From Paramacrobiotus metropolitanus (lineage: Eukaryota; Tardigrada; Eutardigrada; Parachela; Macrobiotidae): a DNA stretch of 64,000 nt. Below, piece after piece: positions 60,086 through 64,000 of this stretch. The translations under genes and the position numbers were made by a program. Location of the stretch: assembly GCF_019649055.1 (NCBI RefSeq), contig NW_026570247.1:124001-188000 (forward strand). Direction: 5' to 3'. The notes under the pieces were generated by a model. It was not told the DNA's origin and made no database searches. It saw nothing but the letters and a program-made list of their open reading frames with translations. Position 1 is the first letter of the stretch, and each line of letters opens with the position of its first letter.

Positions 60086-62281
60086 ACTCGTACAGAGGAG
60101 CCCCGAACGGAAGCCTTTAAGGTGGACTGCCAACAGTGCATGGATAATGCGACGAGGGACAACAACAGAATGCCCTGCGCGCTGTGTATCGTATCCTTCA
60201 CGAACGAACGAATTTCCGGCACCGGAGCGCAACACCGAGCTCAGGCAGCGGCACTCTACCTTAACGTTGTCGCTGGTAACCTGAGTGCATACCGGTACCT
60301 GGCCGGCAGAGAGTACCTGATCAATCAGCTGGAGTCATACGAACAGGACAATCTGGCCACAATTCAGCGACAACGAGCTCGCGACCCGAGATGGGAAGAA
60401 ACTCGACCACCAGTCTTAACAAATAGGCTGTTCGAGTATCGCCAGATGCTGGACTTACAGCGTCAACTTGAGGACCAGAAGAAGATAAAGGAGGTCGATA
60501 GGAAGATCGCCACAATGCGAGTCCATCCACCACCGACTGATTACGAACCGGAAATAAAGATTCGGGTACAGACACCCACACAGGGTCTCCCGACAGCCGG
60601 AGAACTGATCCCCACTATACGTGATGTTTTCGTCGGAGATCCGAACCGACCGATCACGGGCGCATCCATAACGATGATGATGAATATGCCGGACGGAACT
60701 CAACAGCCAGTCACCTTTACACCGGCAACTCAGGAACAGTCGATGGCAATCCCACACAGGGCAACGCCAGTGGTCACACAGGCCCGTCCAACTGTTTCCC
60801 AGCAGATTCCCCAACAAGGAACTCGGACTCAACCGGCGGCTCAACAACAGCAGCGCCGATCCAGCAAGAATCTTGCAGGATATGATCTTCGACACCGGAT
60901 AGGCCCAGTTGATCTTCGAGATAGAATCGAAGCGCAACGAGCCGTTATCCGGGAAGCGGGAAAGGAGCCAACCAGAGCTCCACCAGGAAAACGCACTGGA
61001 TCTGGAGAAACAGGAATCGGACTTACGGTTGACTTAACAAATAAGTCGAAACGTAACTTTATCCCACCCGAACAGCAGATGGAAGCTCAACAAGCGGAAC
61101 CGGCGGCAGAAGTCCAAGCCGAACCAGCGGCTCAACAGGAGCAGATGGACGTGGATGTAGCGGACCAGATGGCACAACTGCCACATGTGGAAGTGCCGAT
61201 CCGAGAAGACCCTCGCTATGATCGAGCTCGACAACAAGGAATCGAGGTCGTCATGCTACACCCCACTGAACGGACGAACCACATTATGAACGTCATGAAC
61301 TACGAGGAACGTTACCGACCACAAATTTGGCGGATGGTAGAAAACCTTCGTCAATTCCTCGTCCGATCCGGATATCAGATGCTGCTCGAACAACACCAGT
61401 GGCGAGCCGACTTCAACATGAACGCGCACACAGCGCCGAATGTTGAACACCCGTACACCAGATCGAACGCGTTGCCGTCGATGACCGATCCGGTCTTGCT
61501 GAATGTACCATTGTACAGCCCGGATGGAACACGTGCGAGCCAACTAGGAGCTCGGGAATACTCCCATGACGAGTTGGAGAGTGTTGCCCAATTCGTCATC
61601 ACGGACGCCCACCCAGCATTCGTGATCACCGCGGCTCGGGCAGCACTGGATCTTACCCAGCATCTCCCAGAAGGTGAAGTCGATATGGCCCAGGACGGAG
61701 TCACGGCATTCCTGCGATTCATCTTCGCAGCTCGACTTGGCAATTACTTTTGCCATTACACCCTGTACGGACTGTACTACAACAAAGCGATACCAGCGGC
61801 TGTGGAAACCCTCGTGGCCCAACTCGGCACACCGATGAGAAGTGTCATCCTAGCCGTCTGGATGCGCGACTTGCTGTACACCCACGAACGGTATGCGACA
61901 AAGTATGCCTTCCGTGAGGATCACATAGATCCCAGCGACGACGCGACCAGATTTATTAGCTGGTATCGACAGAAGAAGACTTTGCCTAGTGGATTTAACT
62001 CATCCCCCTACGAACCTTGGATGTCGGATGACATAGCACCCGGCGCACAACCGTACGCGCTGCGGCTTCGCAAACAGGCGGCCAGGGAATCGAGGAGGGG
62101 CAGAGCGGAACGCCCAGGCCAGGAAACAGATGAGACCGACGAGATGTCTCAACGGAGCGGCCCGGCGACTTGTAAACCTAGGGACCCGAATATACGGCCA
62201 CATAACCGACCTGGCCCGGACGATGACGAAGAAGAAGATTACTTCGGCGGCGATAAACCCGTCGAAGTTCCACTTAGCTAA
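60086..62281 (+). CDS. Last large ORF, CX2C-X12-CX2C protein of element 2
   Basis: The frame is open from 60083; no ATG occurs until 60140, inside the Cys motif, whereas element 1 has an ATG 12 codons before its first Cys, so the start codon may be lost or non-standard. The Cys pattern CQQC-X12-CALC (60128-60187) equals that of element 1 at 16828. A coiled-coil-like helix follows (LFEYRQMLDLQRQLEDQKKI), then a Gln/Ala-rich linker and a globular C-terminal domain (about residues 390-640 from 60122) with MNVMNYEERYRPQIWRMVEN, HDELESVAQFVITDAHPAF, LRFIFAARLGNYFCHYTLYG and WMRDLLYTHERYATKY. The tail is acidic and ends at TAA 62279-62281. Function unknown. Confidence 0.75.
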   Translation, partial: TRTEEPRTEAFKVDCQQCMDNATRDNNRMPCALCIVSFTNERISGTGAQHRAQAAALYLNVVAGNLSAYRYLAGREYLINQLESYEQDNLATIQRQRARDPRWEETRPPVLTNRLFEYRQMLDLQRQLEDQKKIKEVDRKIATMRVHPPPTDYEPEIKIRVQTPTQGLPTAGELIPTIRDVFVGDPNRPITGASITMMMNMPDGTQQPVTFTPATQEQSMAIPHRATPVVTQARPTVSQQIPQQGTRTQPAAQQQQRRSSKNLAGYDLRHRIGPVDLRDRIEAQRAVIREAGKEPTRAPPGKRTGSGETGIGLTVDLTNKSKRNFIPPEQQMEAQQAEPAAEVQAEPAAQQEQMDVDVADQMAQLPHVEVPIREDPRYDRARQQGIEVVMLHPTERTNHIMNVMNYEERYRPQIWRMVENLRQFLVRSGYQMLLEQHQWRADFNMNAHTAPNVEHPYTRSNALPSMTDPVLLNVPLYSPDGTRASQLGAREYSHDELESVAQFVITDAHPAFVITAARAALDLTQHLPEGEVDMAQDGVTAFLRFIFAARLGNYFCHYTLYGLYYNKAIPAAVETLVAQLGTPMRSVILAVWMRDLLYTHERYATKYAFREDHIDPSDDATRFISWYRQKKTLPSGFNSSPYEPWMSDDIAPGAQPYALRLRKQAARESRRGRAERPGQETDETDEMSQRSGPATCKPRDPNIRPHNRPGPDDDEEEDYFGGDKPVEVPLS

Positions 62282-62740
62282 GGTCGAGTTCAAATTGGAA
62301 CTCGATTCCCCACTCGGAATAACTACGGACACTGCCGAGAAACGGCACGGTCGAGAACCGACCTTCCGACTGAGAAACAGTCTAGCTGAGAAACAGCGCC
62401 GTCGAGAACCGACTTCGGAATGGATACTTTTTTTAGTTCTTTCCATGGAAATCGACTAACCATGTACGCGGCGGACGTCAACGACGACTTTGCCAGAAAA
62501 GTTGACTATACAAGTCGGCCGGATTCTTTGGTCGGACCCGGAAACGCGTGGTCAGACCTGGGTATTTCGGTTCTCTCACCGTACCGGTACGTCCTCCAAT
62601 GAATCCCCTGGAACGAACTGGGCAACCGACCCCAGTTCCCCAGCATGGCAAGGACAGATCGTAACCACATCTGCTAACATAGCAGATCGTCAACCACTTC
62701 TGCGACCATCGGAGCCAACAGAAGCCCCAATCCGCGTTAC

Positions 62741-63157
62741 ATGGAGATTACTCCGGCCAACCGACTCCGGAGAAGAAACCGAGAGGATTACGCTAACATG
62801 GCGCGGAACACGTCGCTGCGCGCGTTCCACGCCATGTTTGCCAAGCACCCGTGGCCAACTTCGGAACCGGGTAGCCGAGCAGCCTTCACCATTGTAAACA
62901 GCGGAAAATCCCTCGGCCGAGTCGCCAACAGCGCAGGAATACCCGGATTTGACTATGCGTACTCGAGTCGACCACAAAGGCCGACTTTGTACTTTCCCCA
63001 TAACTTGGAGACATTACGGATACAGTTGCATCAACCGACCACACAGGTCGGTTGTGCAAGCCGACTACACAAGTCGGCTCTGGAAACGATAGCCAGATCG
63101 ACTAACGAAAAATCGATATCATGGCCGACCACACAGGTCGACCATAGCGGCCAATAG
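62741..63157 (+). CDS. Possible small ORF of element 2
   Basis: ATG 62741 opens 138 codons to TAG 63155-63157. The first 85 residues look protein-like (NTSLRAFHAMFAKHPWPTSE, AAFTIVNSGKSLGRV, GFDYAYSSRPQRPTLYFP). The end is the translation of two hairpins (PTTQVG, PTTQVD), so coding and structural signals overlap. No family recognised. Confidence 0.35.
   Translation: MEITPANRLRRRNREDYANMARNTSLRAFHAMFAKHPWPTSEPGSRAAFTIVNSGKSLGRVANSAGIPGFDYAYSSRPQRPTLYFPHNLETLRIQLHQPTTQVGCASRLHKSALETIARSTNEKSISWPTTQVDHSGQ
63026..63145 (+). repeat. Cluster of covarying ACACA-loop hairpins
   Basis: Three stems in 120 bases share the loop ACACA: 63032-63040/63046-63054 (CAACCGACC with GGTCGGTTG, extended 5 more pairs outward to 63026 and 63059 past a bulged T), 63059-63066/63072-63079 (AGCCGACT with AGTCGGCT), and 63121-63130/63136-63145 (ATGGCCGACC with GGTCGACCAT, one mismatch). 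Stem bases differ on both sides together. Confidence 0.9.
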
Positions 63158-63622
63158 AAGTCGACTATGGAGAATGGATGGAAGCTGGCAGTAGTTACGT
63201 GGCGATTCAGCCGGATTCTCCGCTTGAATCCAGACCTACAGGCTCTGTACCTGGAGATCAACCGCAGTCTCCCCCGGGCGACATCGGGTAAACCAGCCGA
63301 TTCACCGGTGACCACGACTACGCGCGTCTTTGAACGTGCTGCCATTCCCTGAAGAGGAACAGCGACGGTGATTTGGATACTGGTGTACCAACGACTCCGC
63401 CGCGACCTGCTTCCCCATGTCTTTAATGGAACACCCTAGGCGGACCGTGTTAGAATACGCGATCTGCACCTCTTGAATGAACCCCGCTGACAAGGACCAT
63501 GCGGCCGCAACACCAGCGGCAGCATTGCCTTTGTCAGCGGCAACGAAAAATTCCCCTCGTGGACGTGAGTCGTCTACCCCCAACAGAAGCGGCTAGGCGT
63601 CACAGGTTCGCGACAAAAGAGA

Positions 63623-63931
63623 ATGGAAGAAACGGATCTGCGGATCTCAGGGACTTGCATGTGCATGAAATTTGAACCAAAGAGCTCGTCTTGTAAACCG
63701 GGGCCACAAAGACCCTTAGTGTTGCGAGCGAGCGCAGTGCATGATGAAACGCCAGTCAATCGGCCAACAGACGCCAAGGAACCTCTACCTCGCAAGACTC
63801 GGCGACCCAGAAGCAAGTTATTCGGATTGACCGACCTCAACAGTAGCTCGGATCCGACCTGGAGTTCACGTCAGAAATCACAGAAGGAACGGAGTCGTGC
63901 TGCCGAACATCCTTCTGCCAGTACGAACTGA
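63623..63931 (+). CDS. Possible small basic ORF near window end
   Basis: ATG 63623 opens 102 codons to TGA 63929-63931 with many Lys, Arg, Ser and Pro residues (PLPRKTRRPRSKLF) and five Cys in the first half (ISGTCMCMKFEP, SSCKPG). It is in the style of other element tails, but the length is within chance for this open composition. Confidence 0.3.
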   Translation: MEETDLRISGTCMCMKFEPKSSSCKPGPQRPLVLRASAVHDETPVNRPTDAKEPLPRKTRRPRSKLFGLTDLNSSSDPTWSSRQKSQKERSRAAEHPSASTN

Positions 63932-64000
63932 CCGTAGGATGTCTAGACAACGGAGACCCGGTCAACTGTAGCCGGATGCACAGAACCCCTAAGAGTAAGT

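Larger units (their letters stand above)
35243..64000 (+). mobile_element. Giant Ty3/gypsy LTR retrotransposon element 2 (5' end and interior)
   Basis: The element starts with a 437-bp LTR and primer site and fills the rest of the window; no 3' LTR appears by 64000, so it is at least 28.7 kb. Order: leader, coiled-coil ORF, Gag, protease ORF, pol (RT, RNase H, integrase), AT-hook-like tail, then accessory frames over 49621-62281 and a structured 3' region. All genes are on the plus strand and share an unusual vocabulary rich in CCGAC/GTCGG. Element 1 is a shorter relative. Known giant LTR elements include plant Ogre and planarian Burro; which, if any, is related cannot be judged here. Several single-base frame breaks are present in this copy. 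Confidence 0.92.
62282..64000 (+). other. 3' region of element 2, structured, partly open
   Basis: Continues the vocabulary of the element. It has two possible short ORFs (62741-63157 and 63623-63931) and a cluster of strong hairpins at 63026-63145. A repeat AGAAACGGC-ACGGTCGAGAACCGACC / AGAAACAGCGCCGTCGAGAACCGAC occurs at about 62338-62412. No polypurine tract or LTR is reached. Confidence 0.6.

Noticed and set aside
37095-62446. Numerous minus-strand and alternate-frame ORFs in element 2
   Set aside because: They are shadows of plus-strand genes with low TAA/TGA content on the other strand; none has a recognisable motif.

Overview
The window is animal-type nuclear DNA: spliceosomal introns with GT/AG ends, AATAAA signals, a non-LTR retrotransposon, and two related Ty3/gypsy-class LTR elements primed by what looks like animal initiator Met-tRNA. 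I cannot name the species from sequence alone. The expanded, lineage-specific F-box family with short introns would fit a small invertebrate such as a tardigrade, but that is a low-confidence guess.

Layout. (1) 1-7074: gene-poor DNA with a defective LINE (1338-4297), in which a piece of an F-box-family exon lies antisense (about 3600-3940), followed by the last exons of an F-box-family copy (4398-5344). (2) 7075-20397: a complete 13.3 kb LTR element (element 1) with 4-bp target duplications and LTRs that differ only in homopolymer length. It keeps gag and accessory reading frames but has no reverse transcriptase, RNase H or integrase, so it is non-autonomous. (3) 20398-32109: a cluster of F-box-family loci: a C-terminally shortened gene (20624-22616), an intact four-exon gene (25414-27440), and two pseudogenes joined tail to tail (29704-32109). 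(4) 32110-35242: a 5'-truncated second LINE. (5) 35243-64000: the 5' LTR and at least 28.7 kb of a giant relative of element 1 (element 2), running off the end of the window.

Element 2 carries, in order, a long coiled-coil ORF, gag with a zinc knuckle, an aspartic-protease ORF, a pol ORF (RT, RNase H, integrase), an AT-hook-like tail, and then about 13 kb of further reading frames found downstream of pol. These frames run through four in-frame TAG codons (52092, 53565, 54258, 57149) and end at TGA. Several upstream ORFs are joined by ATGA stop/start overlaps.

Both elements are sprinkled with short hairpins whose stems vary by compensatory change while the loop and its closing pairs stay constant (ACACA-type in element 2, TAC/TAAC-type in element 1). 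A separate short box is conserved between the elements in different reading frames. I take the pair to be an autonomous giant element and a non-autonomous relative sharing leader, LTR ends, primer site, gag type, accessory proteins and structured RNA. Single-base frame breaks occur in both; because the LTRs of element 1 differ only in homopolymers, some breaks may be assembly errors.
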